A DNA stretch of 64,000 nucleotides. It comes from Streptomyces sp. Root1304. Lineage in GTDB: Bacteria > Actinomycetota > Actinomycetes > Streptomycetales > Streptomycetaceae. The notes beneath the pieces are model-generated. The model worked only from the letters and a program-made list of their open reading frames with translations, searched no databases and had not been told where the DNA came from. A program made the translations under genes and the position numbers. The stretch spans positions 63,241 to 127,240 of the forward strand of contig NZ_LMEP01000001.1 of the NCBI RefSeq assembly GCF_001426405.1, given 5' to 3'. Position 1 is the stretch's first letter. Each line of letters opens with the position of its first letter. Positions 43,792-53,648 of the stretch are shown here, piece after piece.

Positions 43792-45693
43792 TCAGTTGTT
43801 CTTGGCGCGGGAGGTCGCGCGGCCGCGGGCGTTCTGGTCCAGGATGACCTTGCGGATGCGCACGGCCTCCGGGGTGACCTCGACGCACTCGTCGTCGCGG
43901 CAGAACTCCAGGGACTGCTCCAGGGACAGCTTGCGGGGCGGGACGATCGCCTCGAAGGAGTCGGCGGAGGAGGAGCGCATGTTGGTGAGCTTCTTCTCCT
44001 TGGTGATGTTCACGTCCATGTCGTCGGAGCGCGAGTTCTCGCCGACGATCATGCCCTCGTACACCTCGGTGCCGGGGTCGGTGAACAGGACACCGCGCTC
44101 CTGGAGGTTCGTCATCGCGAAGGCGGTGACGGCGCCGGCGCGGTCGGCGACCAGCGAACCGTTGTTACGGGTCGTCAGCGTGCCGAACCACGGCTCGTGG
44201 CCCTCGTGGATCGAGTGGGCGATGCCCGTACCGCGGGTGTTGGTGAGGAACTCCGTACGGAAGCCGATGAGGCCGCGCGACGGGACGACGAACTCCATGC
44301 GGACCCAGCCGGAGCCGTGGTTCGACATGTTGTCCATGCGGCCCTTGCGGACGCCCATGAGCTGCGTGACCGCGCCCATGTGCTCCTCGGGGACGTCGAC
44401 CGTGAGGCGCTCGACGGGCTCGTGCGTCTTGCCGTCGACCTCCTTGGTGACGACCTGCGGCTTGCCGATGGTCAGCTCGAAGCCCTCGCGGCGCATCTGC
44501 TCGACCAGGATGGCGAGCGCGAGCTCACCACGGCCCTGGACCTCCCAGGCGTCCGGGCGCTCGGTGTCGAGCACGCGGAGGGAGACGTTACCGATGAGCT
44601 CGCGGTCGAGGCGGTCCTTGACCTGGCGGGCGGTGACCTTGCGCTGCTTGACCGCGGACTTGGCGTCCGCGCCCTTGCCCGTGCCACCGCGGCCGACGAG
44701 CGGCGAGGTGTTGGTGCCGATGGTCATGGAGATGGCCGGCTGGTCGACCGTGATCAGCGGCAGCGCGATCGGGTTCTCCGGGTCGGCCAGGGTCTCGCCG
44801 ATCATGATGTCCGGGATACCGGCGACGGCGCAGATGTCACCGGGGCCGGCGACCTCGGCCGGCTTGCGGGTGAGCGCCTCGGTCATCATCAGCTCGGTGA
44901 TGCGGACGTTGGCGATGGTGCCGTCCGTCTTGATCCACGCGACCGTCTGGCCCTTGCGCAGCTCGCCCTGCTCGACGCGGAGGAGCGCGATGCGGCCGAG
45001 GAAGTTGTCGGCGTCCAGGTTGGTGACGTGGGCCTGGAGCGGCGCGTCCTCGTCGTACGACGGGGCCGGGACGTGCTCCAGGATGGTGGAGAAGAACGGC
45101 TCCAGGTTGTCGCTGTCCGCGGGGACCGTGCCGTTCTCCGGCTTGGTCAGCGAGGCGATGCCGTCACGGCCGCAGGCGTAGACGATCGGGAACTCGATCT
45201 GGTCCTCGTCCGCGTCGAGGTCCAGGAACAGGTCGTAGGTCTCGTTGACGACCTCGTCGATCCGGGAGTCCGGGCGGTCCGTCTTGTTGATGCAGAGGAT
45301 GACGGGCAGGCGCTGCTGGAGGGCCTTGCGGAGCACGAAGCGGGTCTGCGGGAGCGGACCCTCGGAGGCGTCCACGAGGAGGACGACCGCGTCCACCATC
45401 GACAGACCGCGCTCGACCTCGCCACCGAAGTCGGCGTGGCCGGGGGTGTCGATGATGTTGATCGTGATCGGGGCCCCGCCGTCCTTGGGGTGATACTTCA
45501 CCGCCGTGTTCTTGGCGAGGATCGTGATGCCCTTCTCACGCTCCAGGTCGTTCGAGTCCATCATGCGGTCGTCGAGCTGCTGGTGGGCGGCGAAGGCACC
45601 GGCCTGCTTGAGCATGGCGTCGACGATGGTCGTCTTGCCATGGTCGACGTGGGCGACGATGGCGACGTTACGGATGTCGTGGCGCGTGGGCAT
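43792..45693 (-). CDS. typA: Ribosome-associated translational GTPase TypA/BipA
   Basis: 633-residue GTPase with G1 [10 protein letters not shown]3 [11 protein letters not shown] and G4 NKTDRPD, followed by the EF-G-like domains and the TypA-specific C-terminal domain. It binds the ribosome and is needed under stress or cold in other bacteria. The stop is followed by strong hairpins. It lies between the peptide importers and the LpqW-like gene, matching the typA-lpqW pair of M. tuberculosis. Confidence 0.97.
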   Translation of the reverse strand: MPTRHDIRNVAIVAHVDHGKTTIVDAMLKQAGAFAAHQQLDDRMMDSNDLEREKGITILAKNTAVKYHPKDGGAPITINIIDTPGHADFGGEVERGLSMVDAVVLLVDASEGPLPQTRFVLRKALQQRLPVILCINKTDRPDSRIDEVVNETYDLFLDLDADEDQIEFPIVYACGRDGIASLTKPENGTVPADSDNLEPFFSTILEHVPAPSYDEDAPLQAHVTNLDADNFLGRIALLRVEQGELRKGQTVAWIKTDGTIANVRITELMMTEALTRKPAEVAGPGDICAVAGIPDIMIGETLADPENPIALPLITVDQPAISMTIGTNTSPLVGRGGTGKGADAKSAVKQRKVTARQVKDRLDRELIGNVSLRVLDTERPDAWEVQGRGELALAILVEQMRREGFELTIGKPQVVTKEVDGKTHEPVERLTVDVPEEHMGAVTQLMGVRKGRMDNMSNHGSGWVRMEFVVPSRGLIGFRTEFLTNTRGTGIAHSIHEGHEPWFGTLTTRNNGSLVADRAGAVTAFAMTNLQERGVLFTDPGTEVYEGMIVGENSRSDDMDVNITKEKKLTNMRSSSADSFEAIVPPRKLSLEQSLEFCRDDECVEVTPEAVRIRKVILDQNARGRATSRAKNN

Positions 45694-45888
45694 GGGTGCT
45701 TGCGCTTCTCTCGGATCGTGGGATGCGGCGTCAGTTCCTCGTACGCCCGCCGGGCGGACGCGCCACGGCTATGTCCTATGGTACGGGGCTGCCGCGCAAG
45801 GGGCTTCCCCGGTCAAGATCCGAGAGGGGCTGTGCGGTGCTGCGAGGGTGTGGGGGGCTTCGTGCGACCGGGTCAAGGGGCCGACGCG

Positions 45889-45922
45889 ATCCTGCCCGCC
45901 GGGATCACCGGCGGGCAAGGAT
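45889..45922 (-). terminator. Terminator of LpqW-like gene
   Basis: 14-bp stem with one bulged T (45889-45902 with 45908-45922) downstream of the 45983 stop. Confidence 0.7.
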
Positions 45923-45982
45923 TTTGAGCTGGTTCTGAGGTTGTGACCTGTGGTTTCAGAGGTTTCAGTGCTTTGAGTGCTT

Positions 45983-48400
45983 TCAGGGGGTGCGCTCGGC
46001 GCCCTTGGCGGATTCGGGCTTCTTGAAGCCGATGTCCTGGTAGCGCGGGACGCCGAGACCCCAGGCTCCGGCGTTCACCAGATCGGCCCGGGCGGCGACC
46101 AGCTGGGGGCGCTGGTAGAGGGGGATGGAGCCGGCGGCGGCCCAGATCCGGGCGTCGGCCTGGCGCACCAGGTCACGGGCCTCCTCCTCGTCGAGGGTCC
46201 CCGCGGCCTGGTCGAAGAGCTGGTCGATGCGGTCGGTGCCGACCCGCGAGTAGTTCTGCTCGACCAGCAGGGAGCCGTCCGAGGCGGGCTCGGGCTTGGC
46301 GAAGATCGGCCGGGCGTCGGTCGCGGGGAAGGCCGAGGCGGGCCAGGAGTAGAGGGCCAGGTCGTAGTCGCCGGAGGCCACGTGGTCCTTGAAGAAGCTG
46401 TCGTCGGAGACCTTGGTGACCTCGGTGCGGATGCCGACCGCGTCGAGCATCCGGACGATCCGGTCGCCGACCGCGCGCAACGACTCGGAGCCGGGGCCCG
46501 AGGGCAGGACGAAGCGGAGGCTGAGCGCCTTGCCGTCCTTGCCGAGGGCCTGGGTGGCCTCGGGCGCGGTGACGGGGGCGGCGGTGCCGCGCGGGGCGTA
46601 GGCCCCGGCGACGCCCTTGTCGGTCCTGGCGACCGTCTGGGCGGCGTGGGCGCCGGCGCCCGTACCGGTGTCGAGCGCCTCGGCGCGGGCGAGGAGCGCC
46701 GCGCTCTGGCGGGCGGCGGCGGGGGCCGGGGCGAGGATGTTCGTACCGTTCTCGGGGCCGTTCGCGCCGATGGCGGCGGTCCGGCGGTCGCCCGGCTTGT
46801 CGTCGCCGACGATGTAGAGGCCCTCGTCGGAGGCGGTGTCGCTCCCCTTCTTCTTGGCGTCGGTGGAGCCCGCGTCCTTGGCGCCGTCCTCCTTCTCGCC
46901 CTTCCCCTTCTTCTCCCCCTTCTCCCCCTTCTCCTTCGCGGCCTTCTCCTTCTCCGCCTCGCTGCCCGCCTTGGTGCCGGCGCCCGCCGGCTTCCTGGCG
47001 GCGCCGCCGGGGACCCAGCCCGCGTCGGCGAGGAGGGCCCTCGCCTCCTTGGTGTCCTGGCCGCCGAGCGCGTCGCTGCCGTCCGCGTACGCGGCCTGGC
47101 CGGCGAGGGCCAGATGGCTGCCGGGGGGCTGGGCCGGGAGGCCGAGCGGCTTGAGCACGGACTCGGCGAGTTCCTGGCGGTTGATGGCGCGGGCCACCGC
47201 CCTGCGCACCCGCTCGTCGGCGAGGGGGCCGGACTCGCCGTTCAGCGAGAGCTGGGTGTAGGCGGGTTCGAGCGACTTGCGGACCACGTACTTCGCGAGG
47301 GTGTCCTGCGCGCTCGCGTAGGTGGCGAGGGCCTGCTGGTTCTTCTTGCGGGCGGCCTGGACCTCCTCCGCCTTCTCCTCGTCGGAGCCGTGGGCGAGGG
47401 CCCAGGACTTCAGCGCCTTGGAGGGCGTGGTCCCCGAGCCGGGGCCGTGGGCGAGGGCGGCCTGGGCGCCGTTGCGGCCGGCCCGGGCGTCGCGGAGGGC
47501 GAGGGAGATCCGTTCGGCGGTGGACCGGTCGATCTCGGCCAGGTCGAGGGTGCCCGCCGCGAGGGCCTCCGCGCGGTCGGCGCGGGGGACGGCCTTGAGG
47601 ACGAGGCTGTCGAGCTTGGCGGGCTGTCCCCACCAGCGGGGGTTGCGGGTGAGGGTGACGTCGCCGCCCTTGCGGTCGATCGCCTTCAGCAGGAACGGTC
47701 CCGCGGTGGCCTTGAGGGTGGTGCGGGCCCCGTCGTTGAAGGCGTTCGGGGAACCCATCACCTGCTTCGGGTAGAGCGGGGTGAAGAGGGACTGCCAGTC
47801 GGCGTACGGCTTGGAGAAGGTGACCCGCACCTCCAGGTCGTTCTTGCCGCGCTCGATCTTCTCGATCCGCTCGTAGCCGGAGTTCCGGGCGGTCCAGTAC
47901 GCCGTGTCCCGGCCGCTCAGGGCCCGCCACTGGGCCACGAAGTCGGGGGCGCCGATCTCGCGTCCGTCGCTCCACACGGCCTGCTGGTTGAGCTTGTAGA
48001 GGACGACCTGCTTGGGCTCCGTCTCGACGACCTGCGCGGACTCCAGGTAGTCGGGGTTCCGCTGCGCCCTGCCGCGCTCGTCGAGCGTGTAGAGGGAGGG
48101 GAGCACGGCCCCGGCGATCCGGGTGGTGGTGCCGTCGGCGTCGGCCTGGAAGGTGTTGAGGGTCGTGGGCAGCGCGTCGACGGCCCAGCGGACGGTGCCT
48201 CCGTCGGCGACCTTGCCGCGGGCGGCGGGCGCGTTGTCCTGGGCCGCGGCCGGGCCTGAGTCGCCCTCGTCGCCGGAGCTGCATCCGGCGAGCACGGTGA
48301 CGGCGAGGACGGCACTGGTGAGGGTGGCGACGGAGCGGAGCGTGCGGGAGCGGGGGCTCCTGGAGCATGTCCTCCCGCGAGGGGCGCCGATCTGGGACAT
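45983..48400 (-). CDS. LpqW-like substrate-binding lipoprotein
   Basis: 805-residue lipoprotein with lipobox VLAGC (Cys40) and an SBP_bac_5 fold (GGTVRWAVDALPTTLN, NQQAVWSDGREIGAPDFVAQW, TLTRNPRWWG). A Lys/Glu-rich insert of about 50 residues (KEKGEKGEKKGKGEKED) interrupts the middle. Position beside typA and sequence type match mycobacterial LpqW, which acts in cell-envelope glycolipid (PIM/LAM) synthesis rather than uptake. No permease genes accompany it, in line with a non-transport role. Role inferred from synteny. Confidence 0.85.
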   Translation of the reverse strand: MSQIGAPRGRTCSRSPRSRTLRSVATLTSAVLAVTVLAGCSSGDEGDSGPAAAQDNAPAARGKVADGGTVRWAVDALPTTLNTFQADADGTTTRIAGAVLPSLYTLDERGRAQRNPDYLESAQVVETEPKQVVLYKLNQQAVWSDGREIGAPDFVAQWRALSGRDTAYWTARNSGYERIEKIERGKNDLEVRVTFSKPYADWQSLFTPLYPKQVMGSPNAFNDGARTTLKATAGPFLLKAIDRKGGDVTLTRNPRWWGQPAKLDSLVLKAVPRADRAEALAAGTLDLAEIDRSTAERISLALRDARAGRNGAQAALAHGPGSGTTPSKALKSWALAHGSDEEKAEEVQAARKKNQQALATYASAQDTLAKYVVRKSLEPAYTQLSLNGESGPLADERVRRAVARAINRQELAESVLKPLGLPAQPPGSHLALAGQAAYADGSDALGGQDTKEARALLADAGWVPGGAARKPAGAGTKAGSEAEKEKAAKEKGEKGEKKGKGEKEDGAKDAGSTDAKKKGSDTASDEGLYIVGDDKPGDRRTAAIGANGPENGTNILAPAPAAARQSAALLARAEALDTGTGAGAHAAQTVARTDKGVAGAYAPRGTAAPVTAPEATQALGKDGKALSLRFVLPSGPGSESLRAVGDRIVRMLDAVGIRTEVTKVSDDSFFKDHVASGDYDLALYSWPASAFPATDARPIFAKPEPASDGSLLVEQNYSRVGTDRIDQLFDQAAGTLDEEEARDLVRQADARIWAAAGSIPLYQRPQLVAARADLVNAGAWGLGVPRYQDIGFKKPESAKGAERTP

Positions 48401-48600
48401 GACTTGTACCCCTTCGTCCAGATTTATTCCATTTGGAGATGATCACACCTATTGCTCATACACTGAAAAGGACGGAACAGATCCGGCCACGGCGACACGG
48501 CGGCACGTCCGGAAAACCCCACTCGTGCGGCCCAACCGCCCCTGCGCACGACTTCCCAAGCGGGATGTGACGCGCGACACTCACGAAGGTGAGGGCAACC

Positions 48601-48825
48601 ATGTCCGTCCAGGACGAGCTGGCGGCCGTCAAGCGCCGCTTGCAGGACCTTGAACACACGGTCGAAGAGCTGGAACACCGCGTCGGAACGGAGCGGGGCG
48701 CACCCGCGCCGGCCTCCGGCCGCGCCGAGAGCATGGTGACGATCCCCGACGCCCCGTACGACGCCGGGAAGTGGACCGACGTCGACGACGAGGGCCTGGG
48801 AGCACGCGACCACCACGCGCCCTAG
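48601..48825 (+). CDS. Small coiled-coil protein
   Basis: 74-residue protein. The N-terminal half is a strong coiled coil (MSVQDELAAVKRRLQDLEHTVEELEHRVG) and the C-terminal half an acidic tail (DVDDEGLG). ATG 48601 is used; an upstream in-frame start at 48589 adds four residues. Codon use is normal for the genome. It lies 41 bases before the succinate dehydrogenase operon and may be co-transcribed. Function unknown. Confidence 0.72.
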   Translation: MSVQDELAAVKRRLQDLEHTVEELEHRVGTERGAPAPASGRAESMVTIPDAPYDAGKWTDVDDEGLGARDHHAP

Positions 48826-48866
48826 AGCCCGTGGAGCCGTAGAGCCGTAGAGCCGAGGAGGCCCTG

Positions 48867-49688
48867 TTGGCCACAGGTACGGAACCGCCCGGGTCCGCGA
48901 CGGGCGTGCGCTCCCCGGGGCGCGCCGCCATCGCCGCCCGCCATCTGCGCACCGACCGCTGGTGGCTGGCCCCGGCCGCCACCGCCGTGGGACTGCTCGC
49001 CTTCGTCGTGTACTCGACCTGGCGGGCCTTCGCCAACGCCGACTACTACGCCGCCCCCTACGTCTCCCCGTTCTACTCGCCCTGTCTGGCGGAGAACTGC
49101 GTGCCCATGCGGGGCGGGCCGAACTGGGAGCTCTTCGGCAGCTGGTGGGGGCTCTCCCCCGCCCTGCTGATCCTGGTCTTCCCGCTGGGCTTCCGGCTCA
49201 CCTGCTACTACTACCGGAAGGCGTACTACCGGGGGTTCTGGGCCGCTCCCCCGGCCTGCGCGGTCGCCGAGCCGCACCGCGCGTACACCGGTGAGACCCG
49301 CCTCCCGCTCATCCTGCAGAACCTCCACCGGTACTTCTTCTACGCGGCGCTGCCGGTGGCCGGAATCCTCACGTACGACACCGTCCTCACCTTCCGGGAC
49401 ACCGACTACGCCTGGGGCCACGCCGGTCTCGGGACGGTCCTCTTCCTGGTCAACATCACGCTCATCTGGGCGTACACCCTGTCCTGCCACTCCTGCCGGC
49501 ACATCGTCGGCGGACGGCTGAAGCACTTCTCGAAGCACCCCGTCCGCTACCGGCTGTGGACCTGGGTGGGCCGGCTGAACGCCCGCCACATGCTCCTCGC
49601 CTGGGCCTCCCTCGTCAGCGTCGCGCTCTGCGACCTGTACGTGTACCTGCTCGCCACCGGCACCTTCGACGACCCGAGGTTCTTCTGA
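48867..49688 (+). CDS. Succinate dehydrogenase membrane-anchor subunit (Sdh1-type)
   Basis: 273-residue membrane protein with five or six helices and several histidines placed for haem binding (QNLHRYFFYAAL, CHSCRHIVGG, NARHMLLAW). It has the size and order of the single large anchor of the Sdh1-type complex (Rv0249c-Rv0247c in M. tuberculosis) rather than separate SdhC and SdhD. TTG 48867 follows GAGGAGG. It is followed directly by sdhA (one base between stop and start). It would anchor the complex and pass electrons to menaquinone. Confidence 0.85.
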   Translation: MATGTEPPGSATGVRSPGRAAIAARHLRTDRWWLAPAATAVGLLAFVVYSTWRAFANADYYAAPYVSPFYSPCLAENCVPMRGGPNWELFGSWWGLSPALLILVFPLGFRLTCYYYRKAYYRGFWAAPPACAVAEPHRAYTGETRLPLILQNLHRYFFYAALPVAGILTYDTVLTFRDTDYAWGHAGLGTVLFLVNITLIWAYTLSCHSCRHIVGGRLKHFSKHPVRYRLWTWVGRLNARHMLLAWASLVSVALCDLYVYLLATGTFDDPRFF

Positions 49689-49689
49689 G

Positions 49690-51657
49690 ATGACTCACGT
49701 CGAGCGACAGCAGTGGGACGTGGTCGTGGTCGGCGCGGGCGGCGCCGGGCTGCGGGCCGCGATCGAGGCGCGCCGCGCGGGCGCCAGGACCGCCGTGATC
49801 TGCAAGTCCCTCTTCGGCAAGGCGCACACCGTGATGGCCGAGGGCGGCATCGCCGCCTCCATGGCCAACGTCCACCCGCAGGACGACTGGCGGACCCACT
49901 TCCGCGACACCATGCGCGGCGGGAAGTTCCTCAACCAGTGGCGGATGGCCGAGCTGCACGCCCAGGAGGCCCCCGAGCGGGTCTGGGAGCTGGAGACCTG
50001 GGGCGCGCTCTTCGACCGCACCCCGGACGGCCGGATCTCCCAGCGGAACTTCGGCGGTCACGAGTACCCGAGGCTCGCGCACGTCGGCGACCGCACCGGG
50101 CTCGAACTGCTCCGCACCCTCCAGCAGAAGGCGGTCGGGCTCCAGCAGGAGGACCACCGCGAGACCGGCGACCACGAGGCCCGGCTGAAGGTCTTCCAGG
50201 AGTTCACCGTCACCCGGGTCCTGAAGGACGGTGACGGGAGGGTCTCCGGAGTCTTCTGCTACGAGCGGGAGAGCGGACGCTTCCTCGTCCTGGAGGCGCC
50301 CGCCGTCGTCCTCGCGACCGGCGGCATCGGCAAGTCCTTCAAGGTGACCTCCAACTCCTGGGAGTACACCGGCGACGGGCACGCGCTGGCCCTGCTCGCC
50401 GGGGCGCCCCTGGTGAACATGGAGTTCGTGCAGTTCCACCCGACGGGCATGGTCTGGCCGCCGTCGGTGAAGGGCATCCTCGTCACCGAGTCCGTACGCG
50501 GGGACGGCGGCGTGCTGCGGAACTCCGAGGGCCGGCGCTTCATGTTCGACTACGTCCCCGACGTCTTCAAGGAGAAGTACGCGGAGACGGAGGAGGAGGG
50601 CGACCGCTGGTACGAGGACCCCGACCGCAACCGGCGCCCGCCCGAGCTGCTGCCCCGCGACGAGGTGGCGCGGGCCATCAACGCCGAGGTGAAGGAGGGG
50701 CGCGGCTCCCCGCACGGCGGAGTGTTCCTGGACGTGTCGACCCGGATGCCGGCCGAGACGATCCGGCGGCGGCTGCCGTCGATGTACCACCAGTTCAAGG
50801 AGCTGGCCGATGTCGACATCACGGCGGAGGCGATGGAGGTCGGGCCGACCTGCCACTACGTGATGGGCGGGGTCGCGGTCGACTCGGAGACGGCCTCGGC
50901 GGTCGGCGTGCCCGGGCTCTTCGCGGCCGGTGAGGTGGCCGGCGGGATGCACGGCTCCAACCGCCTCGGCGGGAACTCCCTCTCCGACCTGCTGGTCTTC
51001 GGGCGCCGGGCGGGTCTCCACGCGGCGCAGTACGCCTTCTCGGGGGCGGGCGGCGGGGTCGTGGCCGCCGATGTGGAGGCGGCGGCGGCCGAGGCACTGG
51101 CCCCGTTCGCCGGCCCGGAGCAGGGGGCGGCGCCTGGGGACGCGGCCGGGTCGGGGGCGGGGTCCGGGTCGGGGTCCGGGTCGGGGTCGGGGTCGGGGTC
51201 GGCGGAGAATCCGTACACCCTCCACCAGGAGCTCCAGCAGACGATGAACGACCTCGTCGGGATCATCCGGCGGGCGGGCGAGATGACCGAGGCGCTGGAG
51301 CGGATCGCCGCGCTGCGGGCCCGCGCCCGCCGGATCTCCGTCGAGGGCCACCGGCAGTTCAACCCCGGCTGGCACCTCGCCCTCGACCTGCGGAACATGC
51401 TGCTCGTCGGCGAGTGCGTGGCCCGCGCCGCCCTGGAGCGCACCGAGTCCCGGGGTGGGCACACCCGCGAGGACCACCCGGCGATGGACCGCGACTGGCG
51501 TCCGGTGAACCTGCTGTGCCACGCCGAGGGCGACGGCATCCGGCTGGAGCGGACCCGCACCGAACCCGTACGCCCGGACCTCCTCGCGCTGTTCGAGCGG
51601 GAGGAACTGGCCAAGTACCTCGCGGACGACGAGCTGGAAGGGGATCGGGGCGCATGA
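49690..51657 (+). CDS. sdhA: Succinate dehydrogenase/fumarate reductase flavoprotein
   Basis: 655-residue flavoprotein. The FAD-binding motif GAGGAGLRAAIEARRAG is at the N-terminus, followed by HTVMAEGGIAASM (the His of covalent FAD), the substrate arginine region and AAGEVAGGMHGSNRLGGNSLSDLLVFGRRAG. A Gly-Ser run encoded by hexamer repeats is inserted near residue 487-504, before the helical C-terminal domain. ATG 49690 is one base after the anchor-gene stop, and the sdhA stop overlaps the sdhB start (ATGA). Confidence 0.95.
   Translation: MTHVERQQWDVVVVGAGGAGLRAAIEARRAGARTAVICKSLFGKAHTVMAEGGIAASMANVHPQDDWRTHFRDTMRGGKFLNQWRMAELHAQEAPERVWELETWGALFDRTPDGRISQRNFGGHEYPRLAHVGDRTGLELLRTLQQKAVGLQQEDHRETGDHEARLKVFQEFTVTRVLKDGDGRVSGVFCYERESGRFLVLEAPAVVLATGGIGKSFKVTSNSWEYTGDGHALALLAGAPLVNMEFVQFHPTGMVWPPSVKGILVTESVRGDGGVLRNSEGRRFMFDYVPDVFKEKYAETEEEGDRWYEDPDRNRRPPELLPRDEVARAINAEVKEGRGSPHGGVFLDVSTRMPAETIRRRLPSMYHQFKELADVDITAEAMEVGPTCHYVMGGVAVDSETASAVGVPGLFAAGEVAGGMHGSNRLGGNSLSDLLVFGRRAGLHAAQYAFSGAGGGVVAADVEAAAAEALAPFAGPEQGAAPGDAAGSGAGSGSGSGSGSGSGSAENPYTLHQELQQTMNDLVGIIRRAGEMTEALERIAALRARARRISVEGHRQFNPGWHLALDLRNMLLVGECVARAALERTESRGGHTREDHPAMDRDWRPVNLLCHAEGDGIRLERTRTEPVRPDLLALFEREELAKYLADDELEGDRGA
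51151..51202 (+). repeat. Coding hexamer repeat (Gly-Ser) in sdhA
   Basis: About eight copies of TCGGGG/TCCGGG encode a Gly-Ser run. The repeat is in frame and probably polymorphic. Confidence 0.85.
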
Positions 51658-52424
51658 GCACCTACGACGCGCGGTTCCGGGTGTGGCGGGGCGACCCCGG
51701 CGGCGGCGAACTGACCGACTACACGGTGGAGGTCCACGACGGGGAGGTCGTCCTCGACGTCGTGCACCGCCTCCAGGCCACCCAGGCGCCGGACCTCGCG
51801 GTGCGCTGGAACTGCAAGGCGGGCAAGTGCGGTTCGTGCTCGGCCGAGATCAACGGCCGGCCACGGCTGCTCTGCATGACCCGGATGTCGGTGTTCGCCC
51901 GCGACGAGGTGATCACCGTGACCCCGATGCGGGCCTTCCCGGTCGTCCGCGACCTCGTCACGGACGTCTCCTTCAACTACGCGAAGGCCCGGGAGATCCC
52001 GGCGTTCGTGCCGCCCGCCGGGGTCGGTCCCGGCGAGTACCGGATGCGGCAGGAGGACGTCGACCGCTCCCAGGAGTTCAGGAAGTGCATCGAGTGCTTC
52101 CTCTGCCAGGACACCTGCCACGTCGTGCGCGACCACGAGGAGAACAAGGAGGCCTTCGCCGGGCCCCGCTTCCTCATGCGGGTCGCCGAACTCGACATGC
52201 ACCCGCTGGACGCGGCGGAGGAGGCCGGGATCGACCGCCGGCGGACGGCGCAGGACGAACACGGGCTCGGCTACTGCAACATCACCAAGTGCTGTACGGA
52301 GGTGTGCCCGGAGTCCATCCGGATCACCGACAACGCCCTGATCCCGCTGAAGGAGCGGGTCGTGGACCGGAAGTACGACCCGCTGGTGTGGCTGGGGAGG
52401 ACGATCGGCCGCCGGAAGGGCTGA
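51654..52424 (+). CDS. sdhB: Succinate dehydrogenase iron-sulfur protein
   Basis: 256-residue iron-sulfur subunit. The [2Fe-2S] motif is WNCKAGKCGSCSAEINGRPRLLC; the second ferredoxin set includes CIECFLCQDTCHV and KCCTEVCPESIRI. It passes electrons from SdhA to the membrane anchor. ATG 51654 overlaps the sdhA stop by ATGA. It is convergent with the gene at 52438, with no obvious terminator between. Confidence 0.95.
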   Translation: MSTYDARFRVWRGDPGGGELTDYTVEVHDGEVVLDVVHRLQATQAPDLAVRWNCKAGKCGSCSAEINGRPRLLCMTRMSVFARDEVITVTPMRAFPVVRDLVTDVSFNYAKAREIPAFVPPAGVGPGEYRMRQEDVDRSQEFRKCIECFLCQDTCHVVRDHEENKEAFAGPRFLMRVAELDMHPLDAAEEAGIDRRRTAQDEHGLGYCNITKCCTEVCPESIRITDNALIPLKERVVDRKYDPLVWLGRTIGRRKG

Positions 52425-52437
52425 CGGCCGACCGGGG

Positions 52438-53457
52438 TCAGTGCCAGCCGGCGCGGTAGGCCGCCCAGTCGCCCTCCTCGGCGGCGAAGTCGACGTACAG
52501 GGCGACGCCGAACCGCTGCCGGCCCGGGTCGGTGCGTCCGAGGCCGAGTCTGGTGCCCCGGACGGCCGCCTCGACGGTCTCCGCGTTCTCGTGGTGGCCG
52601 AGGTCGCTCTCGTGGAAGAAGGGGAGCCCCATGAGCAGGTCGGTCGACTCGGGGGTCACTTCGAGGGCCAGGCTGGTCTGCTGGGCCACGTACCCGCCGT
52701 AGAGGCCCTCCAGCGGCATCCACGTGTCGTACGACATGACGGCGATCTGGTCGACCCGCCGGGCGACCTCGCCGAAGAACTCCTGCGACCACCACTTCTC
52801 GCTGCCGCTCACCACGCCGTTCACCGTGTGCAGCCCCGGCAGCGGGTCGATCTGATGGGCGGCCACGGAGAGCGGCGCCTTCCGTGCCCGGGTCACCTTC
52901 CCGAGGTCGTCGAGGAGGGAGAGGTAGTGGGGGTCGTCGGAGAGCAGCGGCTCCAGGTCGAAGTGGACCCCGTCGAAGCCGGCGTCCAGGACCTGCCGGG
53001 CCGAGGCGACCACGGCCGCACGGGAGCCGGCGTCCTCCAGGCGCAGCCCCTCGGGTCCCTCGGTCGCCAGGACGTCGCCGAGCCAGGCCTGCACCCGTAT
53101 CCCCGGCATCGTGCGGTGGACCGCGTCGATGAACCACCTGGCGCGGGGGTACCGGTCGGCGGGCAGGGTGCCGTCGTGCTCCAGCGGCCCGGCGTGGACG
53201 TACAGGTCGCGTATGCCCGTGCCCTTGATCCGCGCGGCGAACGCGGCGACGTCCGCGTCCTTCTTCCGCCCGTCGACCCAGGCGTGCCCGAGCCAGACCG
53301 CGTCCTTGCCCCGGGTCCTGGCGTCCTCCCTGACGTCCCCCGCGTAGTTGACGCGCAGGGCGAGCGCCCCGAACAACGGGGGCACCACCAGCACCAGGAC
53401 GAGACCGAGCACGAACCACCGCCCCCGTCGCCACATGCTCCTCAGCCGTCCACTCAC
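52438..53457 (-). CDS. Membrane-anchored GH18-like protein
   Basis: 339-residue protein with an N-terminal membrane segment (WFVLGLVLVLVVPPLFGALAL) and a TIM-barrel resembling glycoside hydrolase family 18: FDGVHFDLEPL (the DxxDxDxE-like strand with a candidate catalytic Glu), QIAVMSYDTW (substrate-site strand) and a final ALYVDFAAEEGDWAAY. It could be a wall-facing glycan hydrolase or a non-catalytic binder. No secreted signal cleavage site is clear, so it is probably tethered outside. Confidence 0.75.
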   Translation of the reverse strand: MSGRLRSMWRRGRWFVLGLVLVLVVPPLFGALALRVNYAGDVREDARTRGKDAVWLGHAWVDGRKKDADVAAFAARIKGTGIRDLYVHAGPLEHDGTLPADRYPRARWFIDAVHRTMPGIRVQAWLGDVLATEGPEGLRLEDAGSRAAVVASARQVLDAGFDGVHFDLEPLLSDDPHYLSLLDDLGKVTRARKAPLSVAAHQIDPLPGLHTVNGVVSGSEKWWSQEFFGEVARRVDQIAVMSYDTWMPLEGLYGGYVAQQTSLALEVTPESTDLLMGLPFFHESDLGHHENAETVEAAVRGTRLGLGRTDPGRQRFGVALYVDFAAEEGDWAAYRAGWH

Positions 53458-53474
53458 CCGAGCCCCCCGAGAGT

Positions 53475-53502
53475 CGTCGTGTCACTGCCGTCGTGTCACT
53501 GC
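53475..53502. repeat. Tandem 14-base repeat
   Basis: Two exact 14-base units back to back, with further degenerate GTCACTG copies to 53530. They lie upstream of the GH18-like gene, in the gap divergent from the TPM-domain gene. Confidence 0.7.
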
Positions 53503-53648
53503 CGTCGTACCGCTGTCGCCGTGTCACTGATCCCACCGCTCCCCACCGTAGCGGCGACTACTGACAGTGACGCTCTCCTGTGGAGAATGGTTTCGCCCCG
53601 GCCCGGGTCCGGTCGCGGAGCGACATACCCGGACATAGCCTCCCCTTT

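Noticed and set aside
44197..45927. 576-codon plus-strand frame opposite typA
   Set aside because: Shadow of typA; no recognisable domain.
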